From NCBI GenBank assembly GCA_964036665.1, contig OZ038526.1, positions 19,344,001 to 19,408,000 on the forward strand: 64,000 bases of DNA, read 5' to 3'. Positions 54,710-64,000 of this stretch are shown here, piece by piece. Numbering within the stretch: the first letter of the stretch is position 1; each line of letters begins with the position of its first letter. The notes below the pieces were generated by a model. The model ran no database searches and was not told the DNA's origin. It saw only the letters and a program-made list of their open reading frames with translations. Source of the DNA: Gordius sp. MW1. Its lineage: Eukaryota > Nematomorpha > Gordioida > Gordea > Gordiidae. The position numbers were made by a program, and so were the translations under genes.

Positions 54710-57530
54710 ATTAATTGCTATGCATTTTATGGGCTCGCTTTTTGTTATTCGTTGTCCGTCCGTGCAACGTTCTTAATTGCTGGTTCGATACCCGGAGAGG
54801 ACAAATTTTTTTTTAAATTAATATATTGTTCATGTTAATACCATTGATAATATGACTTTTTGACCGTGTCCTGGCTACTGATCAATTAAAAAAATGACCA
54901 TTGGCCAAATTGTAAACCGAAATTTTTTTTTGGTTTTTGAATTAATATATTAGGTTAACATTGATAATTACCCTATGCCCTCCCCTAAAAGGGCCTATGC
55001 CTCTACTGATATGAGTCCCTGTGCCCCCCCCCTACAAAAGCCTATGCCTTTACTGATGTGGGTTCGAATCCCGGCGAGGGCAAATTCTTAATTGGTGATT
55101 CGATACCCGGAGAGGGCAAATTTTTTTTTTAATTATATTAATATTTTGTTCTTGTTAATACCATTGATAATATAGCTTTTTGACCGTGTCCTGCTACTGA
55201 CCAATGAAAAAAATGACCATTGGGCAAATTGTGAATCGAAATTTTTTTTTTTTTTGCATTGGTATAATGGGTTAACATTGATAATTACCCTATGCCCTCC
55301 CCTAGAAGGGCCTATGCTTATACTGATATGGATCCCTATGCCCCTCTCCTACAAAAGCATATGCCTCTACTAATGTGAGTCGAATCCCGGGGAGGGCAAA
55401 TTCTTAATTGCTGGTTCGATACCCGGAGAGGGCAAAATTTTGTTTTTAATTAAATTAATAATTTGTTCTTGTTAATACCATTGATAATATGACGTTTTGA
55501 CCGTGTCCTGGCTACGGACCAATAAAAAAATGACATTGGCCAAATTGTGAATCGAAATTTTTTTTCGTTTTTCCATTGTATATTAGGTCAACATTGATAA
55601 TGTTAAAATGCTTATTCGGTAAAATTGATACATGAAATATACAACAACATATTTTGCCAAGTTTAAGAATTAAGCAGAAGTATATTAGTTCAACCCATTC
55701 AGAGGTTGGCGAAGCGAACACGGTTTTCCAGTGGGGCGAGGAGCAGCAGACAGCCTTTGAAAACGTAAAGACGGCGCTTATAACGGCCCCGGTATTAGCC
55801 TATTTAAACGGAGAATGGAAAACAAGGTTAGCAATCGATGCGTCGAGAAAAGGACTTGGGGCTATATTACAGCAGCGACCGCCGGGGGAGAATGGAGAGT
55901 AGTGGCTTACGCGTCAAGAGCCCTAAACGAAGTCGAGTGCCGTTATTCTACTATAGAGCGCGAGGCTTTGGCGGTAGTTTACGGAATAAAGAAGTTTAAT
56001 GATTTTGTACAGGGAAGAGAGATTTATATCCTAACGGACCACAAGCCATTGTTATATATTTTCGACCAAAGCAAAAGAGGAATAGAACAGTGGTTGCCGC
56101 GGTTAATGCGATGGGCCTTATTTGTCTCAGGTTATACAGCGAAGTTCGTTTATAGCAAGGGGATAGATAACGCGGCCGATTTTTTATCGAGACGACCAAG
56201 CGAGCGGGCTTTCCAAGTTACCGAAGAGGTACTAGCGGATACCGCGAACGCGTTTATCTCACTTGACGTGGTACGACAGTACACCGCCAGCGACGAGACG
56301 TTAAGGCATCTCAAAGAATGGAAAAAGGGACGCAATGCCTCTATTGATGTGGGTTTGAATCCCGGAGAGTGCAAATTTTTTTTATATTTATATATTGTTC
56401 TTGTTAACACCATTGATAATATGATTTTTTAACCGTTCGCTGGCTGCTGACCAATGAAAAAATGACCATTGGCCAAAGTGTGAATCGAATTTTTTTTTTC
56501 GTTTTTTTCGTTACTTATATATTTATATCCTTTTTGACCGTGTGCTGGCTACTGACCAATGAAAAAAATGACCATTGGCCAAATTGTGAATCGAAATTTT
56601 TTTATCGTTTTTGAATTAGTATATAAGGTTAACATTGATAATTACCCTATGCCCTCCCCTAGAAAGGCCTATGCCTCTACTGATATGGGTCCCTGTGCCC
56701 CCCCCCTACAAAAGCCTATGCCTCTACTGATGTCGAATCCCTGCGAGGGCAAATTCTTAATTGCTGGTGCGATACCCGGAGAGGGCAAAAAAAAAATTAA
56801 ATTAAATTAATATTTTGTTCTTGTTAATACCATTGATAATATGACTTTTTGACCGTGTCCTGGCGACCAATTAAAAAAATGACCAATGGTTAAATTGTGA
56901 ATCGAAATTCTTTTTTTCGTTTTTGCATTGGTATATTAGGTTAACATTGATAATTACCCTATGCCCTCCCCTAGAAAAGCCTATGCCTCTACTGATATGG
57001 GTCCCTGTGCCCCCCCCCCACAAAGGCTTATGCCTCTACTGATTTGGGTTCAAATGCCGGAGAGGGCAAATTTTTTTTATTTTTAATTTTTTTTTTAAAT
57101 TTATATATTGTTCTTGTTAACACCATTGATAATATGACTTTTTGGCCGTTCGCTGGCTGCTGACCAATGAAAAAAATGACCATTGGCCAAATTGTGATAC
57201 AAAATTTTTCGTTTTTTTTCGTCTCTTTTGTATTTATCTGCTTTTTGACCGTGTCCTGGCTACTGACCAATGATAAAAATGACCATTGGCCAAAGTGTGA
57301 ATCGAAATTTTTTTCGTTTTTTTTCGTCTCTTATATATTTATATCTTTTTTGACCGTGTCCTAACTACTGACCAATGAAAAAAATGACCATTGGCCAAAT
57401 TGTGATTCAAATTATTTTTTTCGTTCCTTATGTATTTATATCTTTCTGGCTACTGACCAATAAAAAAAATGACCATTTGCCAAATGGAAGGCAAATTTTT
57501 TTTATATTTGAAATCTAATCTAGGCTATTT
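54710..57530 (+). repeat. Array of modular tRNA-like/CCAAT-hairpin units, plus orientation
   Basis: Starts with AATTGCTATGCATTTTATGG, GTTGTCCGTCCGTGC, then repeated units of about 300-350 bp delimited by GGTTCGAATCCCGGAGAGGG (about 54782, 55063, 55409, 56345, 56762, 57047). Each unit includes GTTCTTGTTAATACCATTGA, TTTTTGACCGTGTCCTGGCT, CTGACCAATG...GACCATTGGCC and GTTAACATTGATAATTACCC. The last part (57130-57490) is a tandem of CCAAT-hairpin modules alone. Confidence 0.85.
55690..56330 (+). mobile_element. Ty3/gypsy LTR-retrotransposon pol fossil (end of RT and RNase H)
   Basis: Encodes the junction of reverse transcriptase and RNase H of a Ty3/gypsy-type pol: VFQWGEEQQTAFENVKTALI, LAIDASRKGLGAIL, VECRYSTIEREALAVVYGIK, YILTDHKPLLYIF and AKFVYSKGIDNAADFLSR. 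No LTRs, protease or integrase are present, so it is a small broken fragment. It lies between two halves of a modular repeat unit. Its coding sequence is less AT-rich and looks less decayed than most elements here, which suggests a fairly young age. Confidence 0.9.
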
Positions 57531-57694
57531 GGCCGTTTGCTGGCTACTAACCAATAAATAGGGATCAATTGAAATTTTTAGATTGGTTTAATTCAATTTA
57601 AACTAATTTTTTTAAATTAGTGCTAAAGTCTTTCATTAATTTTTACCGTACCTTCTCAAGATTTGAATACAATTTTTGGATTCCTTAAGTTTAA

Positions 57695-57745
57695 TTACGA
57701 TGGCCATAGCCAAGGGGAAGGCAGGGAGGGGCGGCTGACTAGGAT
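57695..57745 (-). repeat. Remnant of a CATGGGCGTAGCC-family MITE
   Basis: GATGGCCATAGCCAAGGGGA and GGCAGGGAGGGGCGGCTGAC match one end of the family; the other end is missing. Confidence 0.55.
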
Positions 57746-57959
57746 AGTTTTTTTGAACACCTATTAATTTAAATAAACCTTAACATTTGGTTTTTCAAAT
57801 TCTAATTCATTTTTTTATGGAAAACCGTTGATTGATTTATTAACGAAGGAATTAAGAGTGGATAAATATTGTTAATTTATAATAAATCTCAATGGATTCA
57901 GTTAAAATATTACTTTGAAAATTTTGCCTCTTGACAAATCGAGGTCTTTAAGAATTGAT

Positions 57960-58050
57960 CTAAATCACAAAAAATTAAAAATGCAATTTATGGGCTCCCT
58001 TTTTGTTGTCCGTCCGTCCGTCCAACATGTATCATAATTGCTGGTTCAAA
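57960..58050 (+). repeat. Modular repeat end fragment
   Basis: TGCAATTTATGGGCTCCCTT, GTTGTCCGTCCGTCCGTCC and GGTTCAAATCTCGGGAAGG: the palindrome/CCGTCC module followed by a decayed B-box module. Confidence 0.6.
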
Positions 58051-58638
58051 TCTCGGGAAGGAATTTTTTTAATTAAATGATAAATTTGTATACTTTAATA
58101 TTAATCAGTTATAGTAGGTGGGGTATGCCGTTGTTATTGGGATTTTTTTTCATAGAGTATCTTGGAATAGACATATAATACAAGATAATGTCTGGAAACT
58201 CCTCAACTAATATTAGGCATTTGTATTATATATAATTTTATTAAAACTTCTCTTAAAATATGGTCTTAAAAAGCATGAAAAAATATTATAAGTCTTACAT
58301 TTACTTTATAAAGGTAGGAGCTTTGCAAAAAGGTAAAATTAAATAAACGACTTTTATGTTATACTAATCATTTATTTTCTTTATAAGATACATAATTTGG
58401 AAAGATGAGATAAAAAAATAAAAAAGTTAATAATTATAAATATTTGGAAAACATTCTGCTGTTATACCGATTTTCTGTCATATGAAAAACGATTCGATAT
58501 TATCATGGGATGGTAAAAAAATTTGTTTCCCTATTTTATTGATAATTTGTAAGGCTTGGGGGCCAAAGGTTGTTAGGGGTTGTCGCGATAGGATAAAAAT
58601 AATAGTATTGTTAATTTTAAAGTATTTTAAAATTTTTA

Positions 58639-58695
58639 TGGTTAAATTGCATTATTATGCGCACATATGGCACCACATGTATATTAATGCAATTT
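58639..58695. repeat. Perfect-ended small palindrome
   Basis: GGTTAAATTGCATTA and TAATGCAATTTAACC are inverted copies separated by about 26 bp (ATGCGCACATATGGCACC in the loop). Could be the core of a small element. Confidence 0.45.
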
Positions 58696-58735
58696 AACCT
58701 ATAAATTTTATAGCAATGTTAGCGCCACGGTGTAA

Positions 58736-58905
58736 CTCTAGCGCCTTATGCGTAAATGTGCTACACCTCAAGCGCCTCCAGGTGACTATGTGCTATAGCT
58801 TTAGCGCCTCTAAGTGACTATGTGCTATAGCTTTAGCGCCTCCAAGTGACTATGTGCTATAACTTTAGCGCCTCCAAGCGACTATGTGCTATAGCTTTTG
58901 CGCCT
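58736..58905 (+). repeat. 32-bp tandem repeat
   Basis: About four and a half units of GCGCCTCCAAGTGACTATGT plus GCTATAGCTTTA, with a diverged first unit (GCGCCTTATGCGTAAATGTG). Units differ at one or two positions. Flanked by TTAGCGCC and GCGCC/ACGCTATTTCACCATCACTA, which look like the ends of a small element. Confidence 0.85.
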
Positions 58906-59390
58906 ATCAAACGCTATTTCACCATCACTAGTTGTTATTAGATGAGGCAAATGGGTTAGTAAATGTAGCTAAACTGAGTCCCCTTTATTAAGCGCCTATA
59001 ATTTGGCCATCGGGTCGTTTGTTAGCTTCACATAATAGTGGTTTACTGCTTAGGTTTTAATTAATTTTCATATAAATTAAGGGCGAGGGTTAATTAAATA
59101 TCAAGGAATGGGAAGAGTCAGGTTGAATAAAATATGAGGGATGGTGGATAACAATGCTTAAAAATTAAATAAGGTGACATCTACATGTCCATAACTTCTA
59201 TTATTCTCTTGGATTTATTTACTTATAATATAATAATATTTTAGGTGATTAATAATAACTAAAATTACTAGTCTATCTATTGTGCCTATCGAACATTTTC
59301 TACATATAAATGAATTACGGATATCTGAATATGTTTAACGAATGCAAAAGCAACTAGCTATATTTATGACAAGCCCCCTATAGTAATGTT
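58906..59390. other. AT-rich interval
   Basis: No gene or repeat recognised. Confidence 0.3.
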
Positions 59391-59394
59391 AAAA

Positions 59395-60519
59395 CATTTT
59401 TCTATTCCTTCTACTTTCTTCTGGTTTTTTTCGCGGCTCTCTTTGCCTCCTTATACTCTTGATAATCCTCCGCCTTTTTATTAATGCCACCGTCTATCAG
59501 ATTTTTCTATCTTTCGATGAAATTCTTAACCGATTGATCCCACCACCAGAGTTCCGTTTTCATAGCTTTACCTTCTTTGGTATGTTGTAGAACCCGAATC
59601 GCTGTTTTATTTATATCCTTAATTAGCGTCTTCGTCGTCTACGGCCCTAACATCCTTGCAACCAAGATTAAGGAGGCTTTTTTGGTGGCAATTTTCGTTT
59701 ATCGACGTATCCTTTAGTCTTTCGAATCGAATTTCAATATTTTCTGTCAAGAATAACAAGGGGACGATGTTGCCTGGCGATTTTAACTCCCGGTAATATT
59801 TTGCAATCCTTGATACTCCATAAGTCCTTTCGCCGTTTAAGCATATAGTGAATTTGACTAAAATGCTTCACACTTCTATAAGCAACAATATCATCTTTCC
59901 GTTTTTGAAAAACTAGTGTTAACGATCGCCATGTCTGCTTTGGATACTTGAAGAAGTTTTTCCCCTTCTTTGTTCTTCAGACCATGCCCATAGCCCCATG
60001 ATTGCGTTCATACCCGAGGCGATCTTTCCCTACGTAAGCGTTGAATCCGCCCCAATAATTAGCCTTTCTTCCTGTCGGATTCCTTGTATTTCCTTTTCCA
60101 ATGAATCGAAGAATATGTCTTTCTCTAATTCCAAAACACAATTTGGGGACCTACGCACAAATAACGGTTAGGAGGCCCCCTTGATCTGCAATCTTCACCC
60201 ACATTAGCATGTAGGAACAACGCTCGACTTCCACCACCTTGAACGATTCGCTTAGAACGATACCGACCCCGTTTCTACGATTTGGTGAACCACTGTAGAA
60301 AAGTTTGTAGTCTTCTCCTAATTCCCGAGCGTTGGTCACGTTCCACCTCGTCTCTTGTAGGCATGCGATGTGTCCTTTATTCTTTTTAACATTTGTATGA
60401 CCTCGATGCCCTTTCCCGTCAACGTTTCCACATTCTAGCACGTTATTCTCATTCTTTCCATAACAAATTTTCTTAACCGCCTTCGTTGAGTTGAGGAGTA
60501 ACCCTAGTGTATTTTTCAT
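59395..60519 (-). mobile_element. RTE-like LINE fragment (endonuclease region), decayed
   Basis: The intact frame 60519-60151 reads KGHIACLQETRWNVTNAREL, YKLFYSGSPNRRNGVGIVL and LMWVKIADQGGLLTVICA, typical of the exonuclease-endonuclease-phosphatase (AP-endonuclease-like) domain of RTE-type LINEs, as in the domain captured by vertebrate CFDP2/BCNT relatives. Further minus-strand pieces continue the domain in shifted frames: REERLIIGADS (60070 area) and LLFLTENIEIRFERLKD (59730 area). The start, the catalytic N-terminal NxxG strand and the reverse transcriptase are missing. Stops and frameshifts show it is dead. Confidence 0.85.
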
Positions 60520-60754
60520 ATTGCAAGGGCGAGGTATGCAGTGCGCGTCGTTTGTGTAGGACGCTCTATCTTTCTCTTGTAAAATCTTGTTTAAAACTGA
60601 TTTTGGAGTTGGTTTATATAGCCGGTTTCAGACCTGACGCAGACCCTCCACATTTTGCACACGGACTTGGGACCGTCGTAGATAGTGCTCTTATTTGTAT
60701 AATCACATTTTTAAAAGAGGATTCAAATGTTAAAACAATTATTAGTTAATAATC

Positions 60755-60930
60755 AAAACTCGGGCCTTCGGCCCTCGTGGGAAGGGGGAGAAGAAAAGGG
60801 AAGAGGGGAAGGGAAGGGGGGACGACTCATCTGTACTTCGTATAAATGTATCATATTTGCTATGCAATTTATGGGCGAGAAAGGTGGGAAGGGGCGAGAA
60901 TGCCTATAGGGGGGTATTAAATGCCTAATG
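60755..60930 (-). repeat. Modular repeat, terminal G-rich module
   Basis: ACTCGGGCCTTCGGCCCTCG, GGGAAGGGG tracts, TTTGCTATGCAATTTATGGG and GGGGGGTATTAAATGCC; near copy of 46262-46440 and carrier of an empty CTTCCCAC hAT site. Confidence 0.8.
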
Positions 60931-60960
60931 ATTAATTAATTATTTATACAAATTTTCCAT

Positions 60961-61035
60961 TATAGGCAAAATGTAATATAGGCAAGGGTTAGGGTTAGAT
61001 TTAGTGTTTGCATCTAGTTGCGTTTGCGTATTACA
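60961..61035 (-). repeat. Fragment related to the element at 341-576
   Basis: TAGGCAAAATGTAATATAGG and CAAGGGTTAGGGTTAGATTT match the inverse of 391-440. TTAGGG appears twice, as part of this repeat rather than telomeric DNA. Confidence 0.55.
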
Positions 61036-61159
61036 TTAGTTTTTATGGCCTTTATTGATTATGGGTCTAACAAACATTATATTATAAAACAACACAATGT
61101 TAAGAATTTGCAGAATTGTTGGGAAAATTTTTTTGTTGAATTTGAACAATTTTTAATTA

Positions 61160-62110
61160 AAAAAATCAAAAATTTGGCCAATGGTCACTTTTTCTCCATT
61201 GGTCAGTACCATCAGATACTCTATCAATGATAGCCAAAAAAACGAAAAAAATATTTTGATGCTCACTTTGGCCAATGGTCATTTTTTCCATTGGTCAGCA
61301 GCCAAGACACGGTAAACGTGGAAATAAATAAATAAGAGTAAAAAAAAACGAAAAAAAAATTTTCGAATCACATTTTGGCCAATGGTCATTTTTTTCCATT
61401 GGTCAGCAGCCAGGGCACGGTAAAAGTGGATATAAATTCATAATAGTCAAAAAAAACGAAAAAAAAGTTTTCGAATCACATTTTGGCCAATGGTCATTTT
61501 ATTCCATTGGTCAGCAGCCAGCGGACGGCCATAAAGTCATAATAGCAATGGTAGTAACAGGAACATTCATAATAGTCAAAAAAAAACGAAAAAAATAATT
61601 TCGATTCACATTTTGGCCAATGGTCATTTTTTCCATCGGTCAGGAGCCAGCGGACGGCCAAAAAGTCATAATAGCAATGGTAGTAACAGGAACAATCATA
61701 ATAGTCAAAAAAAACGAAAAAAATAATTTCGATTTACATTTTGGCCAATGGTCATTTTTTTCATTGGTCAGCAGCCAACGGACGGCCAAAAAGTCTTATT
61801 ATCAATGATAGTAACAAGAACAATCAGAAGAGTCAAAAAAACTCCGGGATTCTAACCCAAAAACTAGTTAAATTGCATAGCAATTAGAAGTAAACAACTT
61901 TTATTTATGTTTATTATATAACATTGGCCAGCAGCCAGCGGACGGCCAAAAAGTCATAATAGCAATGGTAGAAACAGGAACAATCATAATAATAAAAAAA
62001 AACGAAAAAAATAAGTTCGATTCACATTTTGGCCAATGGTCATTTTTTTCATTGGTCAGCAGCCAGCGGATGGCCAAAAATTCTTATTATCAATGATAGT
62101 AACAAGAACA
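61160..62110 (-). repeat. Tandem array of CCAAT-hairpin modules
   Basis: About seven units of 105-130 bp, each with TTTTGGCCAATGGTCATTTT, CCATTGGTCAGCAGCC, CGGACGGCCAAAAAGTCATA and AAAAAACGAAAAAAAT (unit starts about 61172, 61268, 61376, 61483, 61613, 61741, 62031). The inverted CCAATGG/CCATTGG pair in each would form a hairpin with a 7-9 base loop. Confidence 0.85.
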
Positions 62111-62270
62111 ATCATAAGAGTCAAAAAAACTCCGGGATTCTAACCCCAAAACTAGTTAAATTGCATAGCAATTAAAAGTAAACAACTTTTATTTATGTTT
62201 ATTATATAACTAGTTAAATTGCATAGCATTAAAAGTAAACAACTTTTATCTATGTTTATTATATAATAGA
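61838..62270 (+). repeat. Repeated ACTAGTTAAATTGCATAGCA module
   Basis: The block AACTCCGGGATTCTAACCC, ACTAGTTAAATTGCATAGCA, AAAAGTAAACAACTTTTAT occurs at 61838-61915 and 62128-62210, with a third partial copy at 62206-62270. A local direct duplication. Confidence 0.8.
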
Positions 62271-62389
62271 TAATTTAACAAATCTTATATATAACACACC
62301 GAGGGAGATAGAGATGAGGGGTGGGGCACCTCTTTCTCATGCATTAATTAAAAAAAGCGATAACCTAATATACCCAATGCAAATAGATA

Positions 62390-62455
62390 GGGAGGGTAAC
62401 GGACGGACAACGGACGGACAACAAAAAACGAGCCCATAAATTGCATAGCAATTAA
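62390..62455 (-). repeat. Modular repeat end fragment
   Basis: GGACGGACAACGGACGGACA, ACAAAAAACGAGCCCATAAA and TTGCATAGCAATTAATAAT: the CCGTCC/palindrome module closing the array. Confidence 0.7.
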
Positions 62456-63240
62456 TAATTTTGCAATATTTCAAACCTAGAATTTAAAGCTAACGTTAGA
62501 CAAATAATCAATAAGGTTGTTATTTTTTAGGGTTGAATAATGTTTAGAATGACAATTGTTTCATTAATTAGTATGATCATGCCTGTGAAATTTAATTTAA
62601 TGCCGTATAAAATATATTCATACTGTAACTTCACATAAAATACGATTAAATTTAAATAAAATATAATATAGATGGCGCTAATTTTATATAAGAAATAAAT
62701 AGAATGATGAATTGAATATTAAAGGATTTTATCTATATAATTAATAATACAAAATTTATGTAAAGGAATATGGTAATTATTGATAACGATTAGGATAGGA
62801 TTATATATGAGTAAAAAAAGAGGTTTTAAAATAAAAGCTATGAAATATTATTGAAAACATATTATTACAATATACCTAAATTTTTTTAAACATACTGTGG
62901 TAGTTAGTTGGTCCTTGCTGCCTATTCAAATTAGTTTAGTTATTTTTATAGCTGTTAGATAACTTAAATTTTTTTAGATCTGAATGTTGTATTTCAGATG
63001 TACTGTTGTATTTCAGAACTACTGTTGCGTCTCAGAACTAGGGGAGGGGGTGTTTTATCTCGGCAAATGGGAGAAGTATTGGCACCTTTAATATCAATTT
63101 CCAACTAATTTATTTTGCCACTTTCGCTTCCAATAACAACGATAGGTATATATAACTATGTAACCACGAAACGAATTACAGTACAATGATAATAACGCGG
63201 GAATATAAATTTCTAGCGATTAAACAGGGGGGAAAAAATT
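62456..63240. other. AT-rich interval
   Basis: No gene. A short GTTGTATTTCAGAACTACTG/GTTGCGTCTCAGAACTA duplication lies at about 62985-63040. Confidence 0.3.
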
Positions 63241-63244
63241 GATT

Positions 63245-64000
63245 CTAATGTGGGAAATTCTCTAGTTCTTTAAAGTATTGGAGGAAGGCTATTTGGAGTA
63301 ACGTTCGAAAAATAACGTTCTGCTCGGTATCGATTTTCGTTGGGCTTTTATAGGTTCGATTTTGTTGGCCTGGATCTTTATCCTTGAAACTTCTTTTCTT
63401 TTTGACCCATTTTACCGCGCCAATTTCGTGATGAATGGCCCTAACTTCCAAGGTTTTCCCACGGCCTTTGGAAACTTCAACTGACAGTTATAGTTTTCCC
63501 CTACGTTTCTTGTGCCAATTCAATATTTATTACTAGGGTTTGTTGTATCCTTGCTTCTTTCTGATCCTTCTTTCGGGCCAAGTCGTAATTTACGGCTTTG
63601 TTTTGCTGTATCCCTGTGCTATTTTGTTACCAACCCAAACTTCTGTGACCTTCCTACGTTCTTAGCCCTCCTTCCGAAGCGCGTCACGTGCGCTACCTAT
63701 TATGGAGTGGGTCTCATGGATATGACACCTTCCTTTTTTATGGGATCAAGTCTCGGGGGGGGGGGGTCTCCTGTTGCGTGTTCACGGTGATTGGGTCGCG
63801 CAGGTGGGTGAAGCAGGTGGTTGGATCAGGTGGGTGAAACAGGTGGCTGGGTTTTCTTGGCTGTCGGTCCTTATCTTTGTTATCTATCAGCCGGGCTATT
63901 GGGACTCGTCTAATTCATCGCCGTGGTAGGGTACCTGCTATGAAATATAAATGCTGCCTGATCCCTAATACAGGATCTTAGCCCTATCGTCTTCTACATC
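63245..64000. other. Less AT-rich block at the window edge, unrecognised
   Basis: Composition and codon-like texture change here. Open frames: 63245-63451 minus (68 codons, strongly basic: WVKKKRSFKDKDPGQQNR) and 63512-63790 plus (92 codons, with hydrophobic LLLGFVVSLLLSD). A tandem CAGGTGG(G/T)TGAAGCAGGTGG lies at 63800-63850. It may be part of a mobile element or gene that continues beyond the window; no motif allows a call. Confidence 0.3.

Noticed and set aside
61160-62110. CRISPR-like regular spacing
   Set aside because: Units are about 100-130 bp, the spacers are themselves repeated and no cas genes occur; the sequence is eukaryotic.
63512-63790. Membrane protein gene from the hydrophobic start MPIQYLLLGFVVSLLLSD
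   Set aside because: No further helices, no homology I recognise, and the frame runs through a G-run; kept only as part of an unassigned block.

Overview
The window is nuclear DNA from an animal, most likely a bilaterian invertebrate; I cannot name a finer group. It is AT-rich, nearly everything outside two gene loci is repeat-derived or featureless, and long runs of G or C recur inside mobile elements. The animal assignment rests on a thyrotropin-releasing-hormone-receptor-like GPCR, GT-AG introns, a fibronectin-III/cysteine-rich gene, and the mix of hAT, mariner, LINE and LTR elements. Nothing is prokaryotic: there are no operons, ribosome binding sites or CRISPR.

Host genes. (1) 1.7-6.9 kb, + strand: small exons with GT-AG junctions encode a signal peptide, FN3-like beta strands and cysteine-rich modules. 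One coding exon is split by a 2.2 kb hAT transposon with a perfect 8-bp target-site duplication, and that hAT carries a nested MITE. (2) 31.9-29.4 kb, - strand: a two-exon class-A GPCR closest to TRH receptors, with a TATA box about 45 bp before the ATG and a poly(A) signal about 50 bp after the stop. About 4 kb of AT-rich sequence without genes lies upstream of it.

Mobile elements by region. 0.7-14.6 kb: two copies of a roughly 470-bp repeat, a close 337-bp direct repeat, CATGGGCGTAGCC-type hAT MITEs and full hAT insertions. 15.5-18.4 kb: an old LTR element with a broken mariner between its LTRs and a hAT MITE in its 3' LTR; the 5' LTR keeps the empty site. 19.2-20.6 and 27.3-27.6 kb: two related Harbinger-like elements inserted at different points of one shared, inverted host repeat, so each locus shows the other's empty site. 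21.7-24.7 kb: a decayed LINE with reverse transcriptase, zinc knuckle and a restriction-like endonuclease; a second fragment lies at 53.6-53.9 kb. 26.5-29.1 kb: two hATs with transposase remnants. 36.1-37.4 kb: a foldback element with arms of about 340 bp. 37.6-38.1 kb: a MITE inside a hAT. 42.1-43.5 kb: a second copy of the exon-breaking hAT, holding the empty site of the nested MITE.

46.3-62.5 kb is dominated by one modular repeat family (also at 13 and 14.6 kb). Its parts are a tRNA B-box-like segment, a CCAATG...CATTGG hairpin, a GTTAACATTGATAATTACCC segment, an AATTGCATAGCAATT palindrome and a GGGCCTTCGGCCC-tipped G-rich end. It includes a near-identical 2.0 kb tandem duplication (46.74-50.77 kb) and a Ty3/gypsy pol fossil lodged in one unit at 55.7-56.3 kb. 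An RTE-like LINE endonuclease fragment lies at 59.4-60.5 kb.

The most notable things are the FN3/Cys gene split by a transposon, the set of insertion events that can be ordered from empty sites within the window, and the modular tRNA-like/CCAAT-hairpin repeat, which I cannot assign to a known family.
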